Shown one piece after another: positions 36,301 through 46,727 of a stretch of DNA of 64,000 bases. The DNA comes from Micractinium sp. NFX-FRZ. Taxonomy: Eukaryota; Chlorophyta; Trebouxiophyceae; Chlorellales; Chlorellaceae. The position numbers and the translations under genes were made by a program. The notes beneath the pieces were generated by a model. It ran no database searches. It worked only from the letters and a program-made list of their open reading frames with translations, and was not told where the DNA came from. The stretch covers positions 1 through 64,000 of the forward strand of contig JAPTJF010000245.1 in the NCBI GenBank assembly GCA_029339195.1. Direction: 5' to 3'. Positions within the stretch are counted from its first letter, which is position 1; each line of letters opens with the position of its first letter.

Positions 36301-39300
36301 TCATCACCCAGTACGTGTCGGCCATCAAGGCGCTTGCCCACGTGGATCCAGGTGGCGCCATGCTGGGTGCGGTGGGCGCCCCCATCCGGCGGTACCTGCG
36401 GGACAGGCGGGATACCATACGCTGCGTGGTCACCATGCTGACGGCGGACGAGGAGGAGGCGGCGGCTGCCAGCCTGCACGCCGAGCTGGGCAACACCGAG
36501 GCGGCGGCAGAGGTGGGGAGGGTGGGTGGACGGGTCGGGGAGGGGCGGAGGAGGAAGCTAGCGGGGGTGGGTGCATGCCCCGTAGGTGTCGGGGTGGGGC
36601 GGGCAGGCTCTTGCCAGCCCTCCTGCTCGCCCTCTTGCTCGCCCTTCTAATCTGTTCAGTCTCACCTTGTGCCCCCTCACCTCCCCACTCCACCCATCCT
36701 GTGATGCACTCAGGACGCGGACAGCGACTTTGAGGGGGGAGAGGCCGATGCGGCGGCGCTGCGCGAGGCAGAGCGGTGGGAGCCGGACCCGGGTGGGTGG
36801 GCGGGGCGGGCAGGCTTGGACTGAGCTGGGCAGGCTGCGCTGCGCTGCGCTGTCTGGCTGCTCTGGTGCCGTTATCTGGCCTCCCTTGCTGCCCCTCAGT
36901 TGGCACCAACCCTCTCACACACATGCAAGCCAGCACAAGGTAAAATGTGCACCTCTGGCTGCCCACACTGGCTGCCTGTTCTTCCCCTCCCTCTCCCCCC
37001 CCTGCCTGCAGTCGACGCCGACCCGGCCCGCGCCTCCCTCTCCAGCCAGCAGGGGCAGGATGTGATTGCCAAGCTGGTGGGCATCTACGGCAGCAAGGAG
37101 CTATTCATTAACGAATACAGGTGGGCATCTCGGCAGCAAGGAGCTGTTCATCGGGGAGTACAGGTGGGCAGGAGCGACACTGCTTGGTTGGGTGGGGGCA
37201 AGGATTTCAACATTACAACATTTCAACATTTCATTGCCAAGCTTGTGGGCATGCACGGCAGGGATGTGTTGCACTGGGGGAGCTGTTCATCGGGGAATAC
37301 AGGTGGGTGGGAGGGTGAACAGCCGACTGAGTGGACTAGCTGGCCGACTGCTTGACGGTTTGGGTGGCTAGGTGTTCCATCCCTCCTTTGCAGGTTTATG
37401 CCGGACGACTGCCTGCTGGGCAAGCGTGGGAAGCGAAGACTGCACTGCAACCGACCTGCGCTGTTCTTTCCCCCATGCTTTGACGGATGAACTGGCGAGC
37501 GCCTGAGCGCCCAAGGTACCCCTCCTATGCAGGTCCATGCTGGCCGACCGCCACATGTGCACACTGCAACTGGCAGCTGCTGGAACCCTTCTCCTGTTAT
37601 TTAGTATTTACTGATGGTGCTAATTGGCTGCCTGAGGTACCCCTCCCCCGCAGGTCCATGCTGGCCGACCGCCTGCTGGCCAAGTGCGACGACTACGACT
37701 GCGACCGCGAGCTGCGCACGCTGGAGCTGCTCAAGGTCCGGTTCGGGGAGGGGAGCCTGCACAACGCGGAGGTGATGCTCAAGGTGAGGGGGCAACGGGC
37801 GGTGCTCCAACAGAGGGGCTTGTGGGCACCGGGAGTTAAAGAAAGTGTGGGTGGGTGAGGGGAGCCTGCACAACGCGGAGGTAATGCTCAAGGTGAGGGG
37901 CGCTTGAGAAGGTTGGGGGTGTGCCAGGACACAGGTGGCGGGAGTGTTTGGGGAAGCGGGGGCAGCGCCTGCACGAGGCGGAGGTGATGCTCAAGGTGAG
38001 GGGGCAACGAGCGGTTAGGGTGGGCTAGAAAGGAATGGCAAGGGTGGGTCACACTGTGTCTGGCGGGTGGGTGAGGGCAGCCTGCACAACACAGAGGTGA
38101 TGCTCAATCTCGTGACGGAATTGGTGCCACAGCAGGCCCTGGCAAACAGCGTCAGCGCCAGCGCCACGAGCGTCCAACACCCTCATACGCGCACCCACCC
38201 CGACTCGCCCTCTTTCCTCCCTCGACAACAAACAACCACACCGACACAAAGCACAGGACCTGGCGGACAGCAAGCGCATCAACAGCAACGTCAAGAGCGT
38301 GCCCAACACGGCCACCCCGCTGCGCCGCCGCCGCTCGCTGGTCGACATTGACGCCATGTCAGCGACCATCCTGAGCCAGCTGTTCTGGCCCCAGCTGCCG
38401 ACAGAGGAGTTCAACCTGCCGCCGCAGGTGGGTGGCTGGGCGGTGGGTGGGTGCGCGTGTGTGCTGGGTGTGAAGTCGTGGCATTCGTGTACGCCCTCAC
38501 AAGCACCGCTCACTCAACGGCCTTTCCAACACAGATCCCTAGTTCACACACCCTTTCCCTGCTCCGTGTTCTCAAGCGCCTTATGTCCCAATCTCTGTCC
38601 ACGGTGCCCCCTCCCACCCCCCACCCCCCACCCACCCCCCCCGGTCCCACACTCGACTCCACCCCTGCCAGGTGTCCTCTATGCTAGCCACTTAACCAAA
38701 CCGCCCCGCGTCACGGCGCCTCCCCCCCACGACCTGATCTCACCCCCCGCCTCCCACGCCTCCCCGCCTCCCACGCCAGGCGTCCTCCATGCTGGCCTCC
38801 TCACTAACCCACCCCCCTCACACCGCCTCGCCTCCTCCCACCCGCCTCGCAATTGAGCCGCGCAGGTGTCCTCCATGCTGGCCACTAAGCCCGTACTGCC
38901 GCCTTCCCTCTTCCCTTCACCCGTCCCACACTGCTTGGTCCCCCCCCGCCACGCCAGGTGTCTTCCATGCTGGCCACCTACGCCGCCAAGTACCGCTCCC
39001 TCAAGGCTCCGCGCAAGCTGCAGTGGAAGCCCAGCCTGGGCAGCGTGCAGCTGGAGCTGGCCATTGGGGAGCAGACGCTCGAGTTCAACGTGAGGGGGGG
39101 GGGGGGGGGGGGGGGGGGGGCGGGCTGACAATATGGTGAAAGTGCAAGAGGCATGGGCAGCATGCGGCTGGCGGGTTGGGGAGCAAACGCTGGAGGTCAA
39201 CGTGAGGGGGGGCGCCCCAGGGGGGGCAATCAGTTTGGAGTTGGCTCCAGGGGGGGAAATGTGGCACAGGATTTGGCAGCGGGCAATAGGGCACCCATCT

Positions 39301-41157
39301 CTCGCTCGCAGACCGGCAGTTGGGGACGAATTTATTTCGAGATGTACTGTAATGTGACTGGGAGGGAGGGCGGGGGCCAGGAGCCAGGAGCAGGCCTGCA
39401 GCAGCAGCTGCCGCCACGCGGGGCGGTTGCCCCCGCCCTTCCTCACTCCACCCTCTCGCCCCTGCTGTGAGCCTCCGCTGCTGCCGCCGCCGCTTGTCTC
39501 TTTGCACCCGCTACCCCCGCTGAGCCATCACCCTGCCTGTCCCCCTCCCGCCCTCCCCACCCATCACCATGCACGCCACGCCACGCAGGTCTCCCCCTTC
39601 CATGCATCCCTGCTCATGCACTTCCACCACCGCCCCGAGTGGCCCGCTGCCGAGCTGGCGGAGCGCATGGGGGTGCCGCCCGACCAGCTGAGGCGCAAGA
39701 TTGTGTACTGGATCAACCAGGGTGGGTGGGTGGGCAACTTCAGGTCTTGGTTAGAATGGGGACCTTGGGAGAGCGAATAGGGTTTTAAAGAATGGGGCAG
39801 CGGGGGCCCGGGGGCAGGTAGTAAGCTCAACTTGACCAAGCCATGCACCTCAGCACAAGGTTGGCTTGGTCGGAAGGGCCGGTGGGCATCCAGTGTGGGC
39901 AACGCGTGGGCTGACCAGCCAGGGTGCAGTGGGGGACAAGGTGTGGGCCGGGGTTGTTGGAGCCTTGGACGGGGCCGTATAAATGGAGAAAGAAAGGGTG
40001 AGCCTTGGACGGGGCCACATGAACAGAGAGAAGAGGGGTGATTGGCGCAGCTGCTGGCTTGCCTGGCAACCCAGCAGTGATGAGCAGCCGCTCCGCCTCC
40101 CTGCCTCCTGCCTAGCAGCAATGGGAGGCGTGTGCTGCCCTGCACCGTCATGTGCCTGCACACCTGGCCCGCACCCCTGTCTCAACCTCACCCCACCCCC
40201 ACCCCACACTCTCACACTGCCTCGCACCCCTGTCTCCCCCACCCCACCCCACCCACCCCCATGCCGTCAGGCGTGCTGAGCGAGAGCCGCGCCCCGGGGC
40301 AGGCGCTGCCGGTGTACCGCCGCAACGAGCAGCTGCAGACGGGGCCCGCTGTGGGCGGCGACCAGCAGGATGGGCTGATGGAGATGGAGGAGGGGGGGGC
40401 GGACGAGTACCAGGTGCGAGGGGGGGTGGTTGGGTGGGTGTGGTGGGTGAATATTGTGGGGTGGGTGGGGAGAGGGTCCAGGGTTTGATGGAGCTGGGGG
40501 AGGCAGGGGGCGGGTGAGTACCAAGTGCACGCGTGGCTCATTCAGTGTGGGTTAGGCGTGTGGGGGTGAATTTGTGGGGGGGAGAGGGCGAGGGTGAAAG
40601 TGCCTTGCGACAGGAGCACCTGTGCCCTCTCCCTTGTGTCTCGCAGGGCATGGCCTCCCACCAGCGCTTCATCACGGGCGTGCTCACCCCACCAACCCTG
40701 ACGACCTCCCTCTCGTGCCCAACTTTCCTCTCACATTGCTACTTCCCGCAGGGCATGGCCTCCTTTGAGCCCTTCATCACGGGCATGCCCACCTCAGCAT
40801 GTTGACGCTCTCCTTCTCTTGCCCTCCTTTCCCTTTGGACTGCTACTTCCCGCAGGGCACGGGCTCCCTCAAGCCCTCCCCACCACGAGCATGCTCATCT
40901 CACCAACCCTGACGCCCTCCCTCTTTGGTTGACTCTGCCGTTCCCCGCAGGGCATGGCCTCCTTTGAGCCCTACATCATGGGCATGCTCACCAACTTTGA
41001 CGCGCTGCCGCTGGACCGGGTGCACAACATGCTGAAAATGTTTGCATCGGACCCGCCCTACGACAAGAGCCTGGAGCAGCTGGGGGCCTACATGGGGCGC
41101 CTGGTAGCTGACGAGAAGCTGAGCCTGGAGGGGGGGCAGTACCGCAAGCGCGGCTAG
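33337..41157 (+). CDS. APC2: Anaphase-promoting complex subunit 2 (cullin-homology subunit)
   Basis: Cullin-like scaffold of the APC/C ubiquitin ligase; with APC11 it forms the catalytic core. Exon 1 (33337-33732) encodes an Ala-rich start and an acidic EEEEEDEDEDEAEEED run. Diagnostic stretches: LSYYVYETVGGLRIADMFDI (about 35320-35401), ITQYVSAIKALAHVDPGG (36303), the cullin-homology block DVIAKLVGIYGSKELFINEY (37060) followed by RSMLADRLLAKCDDYDCDRE (37654) and LELLKVRFGEGSLHNAEVML, then LSQLFWPQLPTEEFNLPP (38375), SVQLELAIGEQTLEFNV (39041), SPFHASLLMHFHHRPEWPA (39592), and the winged-helix end LRRKIVYWINQGVLSES. The last exon (about 40951-41157) holds the APC2 C-terminal domain, FEPYIMGMLTNFDALPLDRV to LEGGQYRKRG. 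At least six introns contain copies of neighbouring exon edges. TGTAA occurs at 41517. Confidence 0.95.
35366..35715 (+). repeat. APC2: exon end (VVDYPD) and donor copied into the following intron
   Basis: The real exon end CGACTACCCAGACAG|GTGGGCTGCTTC (about 35389-35414) is copied at about 35451-35494 (TTTGACAATGTGGTCGACTA then CCCAGACAGGTGGGCCGCTTC) and 35541-35568 (AATGTGGTGGACTGCCCAGA then CAGGT). A longer, older copy at about 35647-35710 also includes the upstream GGTGGGGGGGCTGC segment. Confidence 0.88.
37060..37310 (+). repeat. APC2: copies of the GSKELFINEY exon end in the following intron
   Basis: The exon ends GCAAGGAGCTATTCATTAAC then GAATACAG|GTGGGC. A near copy with GTTCATCGGGGAGTACAGGT follows directly (about 37122-37170). 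A second copy at about 37228-37308 starts earlier in the exon (TTGCCAAGCTTGTGGGCATG) and again ends in GGGGAATACAGGTGGG. Confidence 0.9.
37393..37700 (+). repeat. APC2: decoy copies of an acceptor and exon start (SMLADRLLA)
   Basis: The real acceptor is GAGGTACCCCTCCCCCGCAG followed by GTCCATGCTGGCCGACCGCC (from about 37635). A copy at about 37513-37552 has AAGGTACCCCTCCTATGCAG then GTCCATGCTGGCCGACCGCC. A weaker one at about 37394-37420 reads CAGGTTTATGCCGGACGACT then GCCTGCTGGGCAAG. Confidence 0.87.
37743..38115 (+). repeat. APC2: four-copy array of exon end SLHNAEVMLK plus donor
   Basis: The exon end GGGAGCCTGCACAACGCGGA then GGTGATGCTCAAG|GTGAGG (about 37750-37790) is repeated near 37860-37897, 37966-38002 and 38076-38108, roughly every 110 bp. 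Three of the four copies keep CTCAAGGTGAGG; the last has CTCAATCTCG. Confidence 0.9.
38645..38985 (+). repeat. APC2: decoy copies of acceptor and exon start (SSMLATYAAK)
   Basis: The real exon start CCAG|GTGTCTTCCATGCTGGCCAC (about 38957) is preceded in the intron by CCAGGTGTCCTCTATGCTAG (about 38668), CCAGGCGTCCTCCATGCTGG (about 38776) and GCAGGTGTCCTCCATGCTGG (about 38865). Spacing is about 90-108 bp. Confidence 0.9.
39055..39215 (+). repeat. APC2: exon end copied after a poly-G run
   Basis: The exon end GGGGAGCAGACGCTCGAGTT then CAACGTGAGGGGG is followed by a run of nearly 30 G (about 39092-39120), then a copy GGGGAGCAAACGCTGGAGGT then CAACGTGAGGGGG at about 39177-39210. Confidence 0.88.
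40645..40985 (+). repeat. APC2: four copies of the last acceptor and exon start (GMASFEPY)
   Basis: GCAGGGCATGGCCTCCCACC (about 40645), GCAGGGCATGGCCTCCTTTG (about 40749), GCAGGGCACGGGCTCCCTCA (about 40853) and GCAGGGCATGGCCTCCTTTG (about 40948) occur about 100 bp apart, each followed by a CATCACGGGC/CATCATGGGC-type stretch or a remnant of it. Only the last continues into the conserved APC2 C-terminus, so it is taken as the true acceptor. Confidence 0.9.
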
Positions 41158-42347
41158 CCGGGCATGGGCGGGCGGGCAGGCCTGCAAGCCAGGCGTGCGG
41201 CAAGTAGCGCATCCGGACCGCCTTCCCTTCCCGTCCGGACGGGGGGCGGTTGGCCGCACGCGCACAGTATGGCAAGCCATGCAGGGCCGCCAGCGGCCTG
41301 CAGCAGATGGCCCGGCATGCTCTGCAGGCCGGCAGGGGGCGGGCAGAGCACGCGTGAGCGGCTCACGACTGACTTGCTGCCGCGGGCCGGGCGCCCTGCC
41401 CGGGGCTCTCGCATGTTCCGTGCCACCGTGCCGCTGCGTCTGGCACCGCCGCACCCCACTGCGTGCTGCCCCGCCACGCAGTTTCCTGCGCTGCGTGGTG
41501 GCTGCAGCGGCGGCGCTGTAAACTGCGTGCACCACGGCCAACAGGCAGCTGGGATCTGGCAGGGCAGGGCAGGTGAAGAGAGCAGCAGGCGTGCGAGGGG
41601 AGAGGCCGCATGGAGGCGGGAAGGTGCATGGCAGAAAGGCGGCAGGGTGGCTACTAGCCGTAACGTACGGTCAGGAGGGAGCAAGAGTCAGGCTGGTGCG
41701 GCTTACTGTGGCGCTGCAGGTGCCTGCGGCCGCCGCCTCCAGTGTCCGACCCCGTGCGCTGACAAGCGGGGTGCCAGTGACGGGGGCAGGGTGCAGCCGC
41801 ACTCAGTTCTACTGTGCAGCGCTGCTGTGTTTGGGGCATGCGCTTGGCTTCTGCACGCGTTATCTAAGCTGTTCTTGCCATATGAGTGTGGGGCACTTGG
41901 GACACATGCGGTGGTTCAGTTGTGGGTGAGTGCCCTGAGGGCCGGCGGGGCGGTGTCGGACACGGCGGCGCCTGCCGCGGCAACTGCTGGCGCCCCCCCC
42001 TTGCTCATCCCCCATGCCCACCCCTTCCGCTCACGTGCGTCACTTGCTCCATTGTGCCAGCTTGGGTCTGGCTTGAAGTCATGGTATCCGCCCAACTCAG
42101 GCGTCAACTACGTGTGCAGGCAATTGCCAGTTAAGAAGCTGGGCCAGCAGCTGACCCGTCCACGAAATCGACGAATCGGCAACTGTGCGACGGCCTTCCA
42201 CCCTTGAAGCAGGAGCCATCGGCGCCCCAGCAGTCCTCCGCAGGCCTTCCGGCCCTACTTCTATCATTCTTCAGTCCGCCCGGTCTGTTCGCAGTCCAAG
42301 CCAACTCCGCTGTTTGCGCTTGCGGCGCCTGCCAGCCCCTGCTGGCC
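41158..42347 (+). other. Intergenic between APC2 and the second cysteine protease
   Basis: It contains the APC2 3' UTR (TGTAA at 41517-41521 is a candidate polyadenylation signal) and the promoter or 5' UTR of the protease. Long open frames exist on both strands, but none shows a domain or splice-consistent structure. Confidence 0.5.
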
Positions 42348-45300
42348 ATGCCTCGCAGGCCCCTGCTTCTTGCGGCGGTAGGCCTGCTGCTGGCTGCCGC
42401 CAGCGTGCAGGCGCTGCCCCGCTGGCGCGGCTACGGCAACAAGAAGGAAGCTGAGGACGCCGCCAAGGAGCTGGAGAACTTGGTGAGGTGTTGGGATCAT
42501 CAGTTTGCGGTGGTTTCAGGCGAGGAGCTTGCCACCCCAATCGTCACCACCCCCACCGGAGCTCTCCGTCCCTTGCTCCCGCAGTCTGAAACTGACAAAA
42601 CGGCACTCTGGGACGACTGGAAGAGGGAGAACAACAAGAGCTACCGGGCCAGCGAGGTGTGGGAGCAGTGCAGACGCTCGCTGCCCCCAGTATCCTGCCG
42701 CCTGCCGCCCGCCGCCTGCCGCCCGCCTGATTGTGACACCCCACACGCTGCTGACATCAACACGAGCACGGACCAGGCCGCTGCAGGCCAGCGGAGAGTG
42801 CACTGTGCGCTGGAAACATCTGCAGCTGCGCCTGCCGCCCACGCTGCACCTGCCAACTCCGCAGCACTTGCCAAGTGCAACCGGGTTGCCCACCGGCGGT
42901 TCCTTTCTGCCCTCCCACTTGGTGTCACCAGGATGCCGCCCGATTCATCAAGTTCAAGTCCCGCCTCACCGAGATTATCACGCACAACAAGAGAAGCGAT
43001 GTGCAATACTTCCAGGGACTCAGCGAGTTCAGGTGAAGCATTCATGTGGCCCTGCTGTATGAGTGGCAAGATGGTGGGCATGCACATCAGCTGAAGCCGG
43101 GGTGCAGCCATGTGCACTGGCGGCCCGCCAGCCAGCGGGCACTCAGCCAGGGCCAACATAGAACCGCCCATTTTCTTCCACCTGCCGCCCCCTACCTCCC
43201 ACCTGCCGTCCCCCTGCAGTGTCCTGGATTTCACCACAGAGTTCAAGCCCACCTACCTGATGACCAGATTCAACTTGAGCCGCAATGGGGCCACCCGCCC
43301 GCGCACAACGGCAGCGCCCAGCAGCACGGCCGCCAGCCGCAAGCTGCTGCTGGTGCCGCCCACTGTGTGGGACCTGCGCGCCCAGGGCAAGGTGCCGCCC
43401 GTGCGCAACCAGGGCGGCTGCGGCAGCTGCTGGACCTTCTCCGCCCTGGGTGCGCTTGAGACGCGCGCCATTGTGCAGGGCCTGGGCACCGCCAGCTCCT
43501 TTGACACCAGCGAGCAGCAGCTGGTGGACTGTGTGAACGCCGCCAACGGCTACTATTCCTTGGGCTGCAGCGGAGGTTACGCCGGTGGGTGGGCAGAGGG
43601 TGGGCAGAGGGTGGGCATGAGAGGAGGAGGTGGGCGGGCGGGCAGGCGTGCAGGCAGAAAGGCAGCACTGAAAGGGGAGGGCGGCAGACGGGTGAGCAGA
43701 AGGCTTGCACCACGTTGCATTCATAGCGGGTTGATACTGCAGGCACGGCCACCACAGGGCCGCCTGCCTGCCCACTCCTGCCCTTCACCCTGCCCCTGAC
43801 ATACGCTGCCACCCCACCCCGCCCTGCCCACCCCGCAGACGAGGCTCTGGACTATGTCAGCGCCATCTTTGCCACCACTCAAACCTCCTACCCCTACACC
43901 GGAGTGGTGGGCGCCACCTGCAACACGCCCGCCACCGCCCCCTCTGGCTCCCTGAAGGGCGCAGCGCCCGGCTATAGCTGGGTGTCATCCGACCCCACCG
44001 CCATCATGACTGCCCTCTACAACAACGGCCCAGTCATCACCTACTTCAACGTCGAAAACAGCTTCTATGCCTACACCGGGGGTGAGTGGCGTGAGCGGGC
44101 AACTGAGGTGCATCGCGCTTGTCAATAGGTAGTGCTGGCACGCGTTGCTGTGTTCAAGTTGAGCATTGGAAGGACCACTGACCAGCCTCCCGCCTGCCAA
44201 TGCCCCCTGCCATCCATGGCGCAGGCGTGTACCAGGCCTCCTCCTGCTCCTCCTCCACCATCAACCACGCCATGGTCATTGTGGGCTACAACGCATCCGC
44301 CGGCATCGGCAGCCCCAACTCGTACTGGCTCATCCGCAACTCGTGGTGGGCGCAGGGCCTTGCTTGGGGGGACATGTAGTGGTGGTGGGGGCCGGGACTT
44401 GCTTGGTGGATTGTGTGGTAGTGGTGATGGGAGAGGAGGCCTCCCGGGGGGCGTGCTGCTGCTACGCCTGCTGCACCCCTGGTGGTGATGTGTCCTGCCA
44501 CCCTCACCTACTTTCCTCCCTTGGCTGCCCTGCTGGCGGGGCGCCCCCGCCTGCTGCCTGACATGACTCGTGACCTGCAGCCTGGGGCACCCACCCCATC
44601 CCGCTCACCCAGCGCCTTGCTTTCCCCGGTGTGCAGGGGCACCACCTGGGGGGATGCTGGCTATGCAAAGGTGCAGATGGTGGCGGGCAGCACCGGCGCC
44701 TGCTACATGTATTACGAATGGGGGCTGATGCAGCCCAGCCTGGTGTCGCTCCCCACGCCCTCCCCACCCGCAAGGCCCCCGCCTCCCTCGCCCCGGCCCC
44801 CTCCTCCGGCAATAGCCAGCCCCCCTCCTCCCACCCCCCGCCCCCCACCAGCCCGCCCGCCTCCTCCTTCACCTGGGCCCCCACCTGTCCGTCCCCCTCC
44901 TCCCTCTCCTCGACCGCCCCCAGTCAGCCCCCCTCCCCCCAGCCCCCGCCCCCCGCCCCCATCTCCGCCTCCTCCTCGCCCACCCCCAGTCCGCCCTCCT
45001 CCCCCCAGCCCACGGCCACCACCATTCAGTCCCCCTCCTCCCAGCCCCCGCCCCCCGCCACCATCTCCCCCTCCTCCCCGTCCCCCTCCCACGCGTCCGC
45101 CTCCTCCCTCTCCTCGCCCACCCCCACTCAGCCCGCCTCCTCCCAGCCCGCGCCCCCCGCCACCATCCCCCCCTCCTCCCCGTCCCCCTCCCCCCAGCCC
45201 ACGGCCACCACCACTCAGCCCTCCTCCTCCCAGCCCCCGCCCCCCGCCACCATCCCCCCCTCCTCCCCGTCCCCCTCCCACGCGTCCGCCTCCTCCCTCT

Positions 45301-45915
45301 CCACGCCCGCCCCCACTCAGCCCGCCTCCTCCCAGCCCGCGCCCCCCGCCACCATCCCCCCCTCCTCCCCGCCCCCCTCCCACGCGTCCGCCTCCTCCCT
45401 CTCCACGCCCGCCCCCACTCAGCCCGCCTCCTCCCAGCCCGCGTCCCCCGCCACCATCCCCCCCTCCTCCCCGCCCCCCTCCTCCCAGCCCACGGCCTCC
45501 ACCACTCAGCCCTCCTCCTCCCAGCCCGCGCCCCCCGCCACCATCTCCCCCTCCTCCCCGTCCCCCTCCCACGCGTCCACCTCCTCCCTCTCCTCGCCCG
45601 CCCCCACTCAGCCCCCCTCCTCCCAGCCCACGGCCGCCACCGCCATCTCCCCATCCTCCTCGCCCCCCTCCCCCCAGCCCACGGCCTCCACCACTCAGCC
45701 CTCCTCCTCCCAGCCCCCGCCCCCCTCCACCATCTCCCCCTCCTCCTCGCCCACCCCCAGTCCGCCCCCCTCCCCCCAGCCCACGGCCACCACCACTCAG
45801 CCCCCCTCCTCCCAGCCCGCGGCCCCCGCCGCCCTCCCCTCCTCCCCCGCGCCCACCGCCGGTCCGCCCCCCTCCCCCCAGCCCCCGCCCCCCGCCACCC
45901 TCGTTGCTTGGTTAA
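42348..45915 (+). CDS. Papain-family (C1A) cysteine protease with a very long Pro-rich tail
   Basis: Exons as read: 42348-42482, 42585-42656, 42932-43032, 43220-43584, 43839-44081, 44225-44345, 44637-45915. Signal peptide MPRRPLLLAAVGLLLAAASV, then LPRWRGYGNKKEAEDAAKEL. Propeptide: ALWDDWKRENNKSYRASE and FIKFKSRLTEIITHNKRSD. Mature enzyme: VWDLRAQGKVPPVRNQGG, active-site Cys in CGSCWTFSALGALETRAI, His in STINHAMVIVGYN, Asn in YWLIRNSW. A G/GC-type junction restores NSWGTTWGDAGYAKVQM. From about residue 350 a tail of roughly 390 residues is made almost only of PPPPSPRPPPLSPPPPSPRP repeats and ends PPSLLG. The protein is homologous over its whole length to the protease at 18737-21658 on the other strand, with matching exon breaks. 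Likely secreted and possibly wall-anchored through the tail (inference). Confidence 0.94.
44750..45910 (+). repeat. Tandem Pro-rich repeat in the second protease tail
   Basis: The coding repeat has units of about 34 residues (102 bp), with a 29-residue variant that lacks a TRPPP step; several adjacent units are nearly identical at DNA level (for example around 45080-45180, 45270-45370 and 45385-45470). Its bias opens a long alternative Ser/Thr/Pro frame on the + strand and Gly-rich frames on the minus strand. Confidence 0.9.
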
Positions 45916-46727
45916 GGTGGCGGCTTGTATTCAGCATGTATCTCCCGTTATGCGCACCCTTCGCTTCTCTTGAGAGAGGCTCAGCGCCCAGCACCAGGCA
46001 TGCCGGGCAGCCTCTCTATACTGTCCTCAGTTAGTGTGTTGCATGCCTTGGCTGCCACCCACACCCCAAGCGCACAACCTCCACCACCCCTGCCCTTCCT
46101 TCACTTGGGCGGTCTTCCTTGTTCCATACCACCCGTCTGAATGAAATACCCTGTCTCTCAACTATTGTTCTGCCTATGGCGCCCCCCCGGGGGGGGCCAG
46201 CCCCACAGGCCCGCCCCACCAAGGACCCTCCCTTCTTGCTGCACCACACACTGCCCCGCCCATGCATGCGTCATTGACAGTTTGTTGCAAAAGGATCTGC
46301 CAAGTAATCTGAGATGCAGCAGTGCAGTCCTGCGGCGAAGCACCACAGATGGGTCCATGCCAATCCTACGATCACAGCCCTGGGGCCTCTTGGCAGTCCC
46401 GTGTCCCAACCCACGGCTACGGCGGGGGAGCCCAGCGGGCACACTCGAGTTTGCCGCCACGGGCAGGAGTCACTGTCAGGTGTGCACAGACACGGCACAA
46501 TAATTTCAAGTCCTCGTTGGCTGGCAAATGAAGGCAGAGGAGGCTTGCAGCCAAATCCTTCGTCAGCCTGCGCCGTGGCCGCAGCACCAGCGGCGGGCTG
46601 GCGGGTAGCTGCGCTGGCGGGTAGCTGGCGACCAGGTGCATGAGGGGGGCGGCCAGTGGGTGGCCTCCCCACCGCTTTAGCTTCGCCCTTCCCGTCTCCC
46701 CGCCATCCCGCTGTGTAACTTAACGGC
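45916..46727 (+). other. Intergenic between the second protease and the OsmC-like gene
   Basis: No coding structure was recognised. A short perfect C/G palindrome (GCCCCCCCGGGGGGGGC-like) lies at about 46181-46198. The 5' UTR and promoter of the OsmC-like gene are expected in the right part. Confidence 0.5.

Noticed and set aside
41164..42207. 347-codon + strand frame between APC2 and the second protease
   Set aside because: No domain, no homologous pattern, and it lies where the APC2 3' UTR and the protease promoter are expected.
44631..46034. 467-codon Ser/Thr/Pro-rich frame overlapping the second protease tail
   Set aside because: It is a shifted frame of the same repeat. The protease frame follows in phase from the catalytic Asn exon (NSWGTTWGDAGY), while this one has no upstream support.
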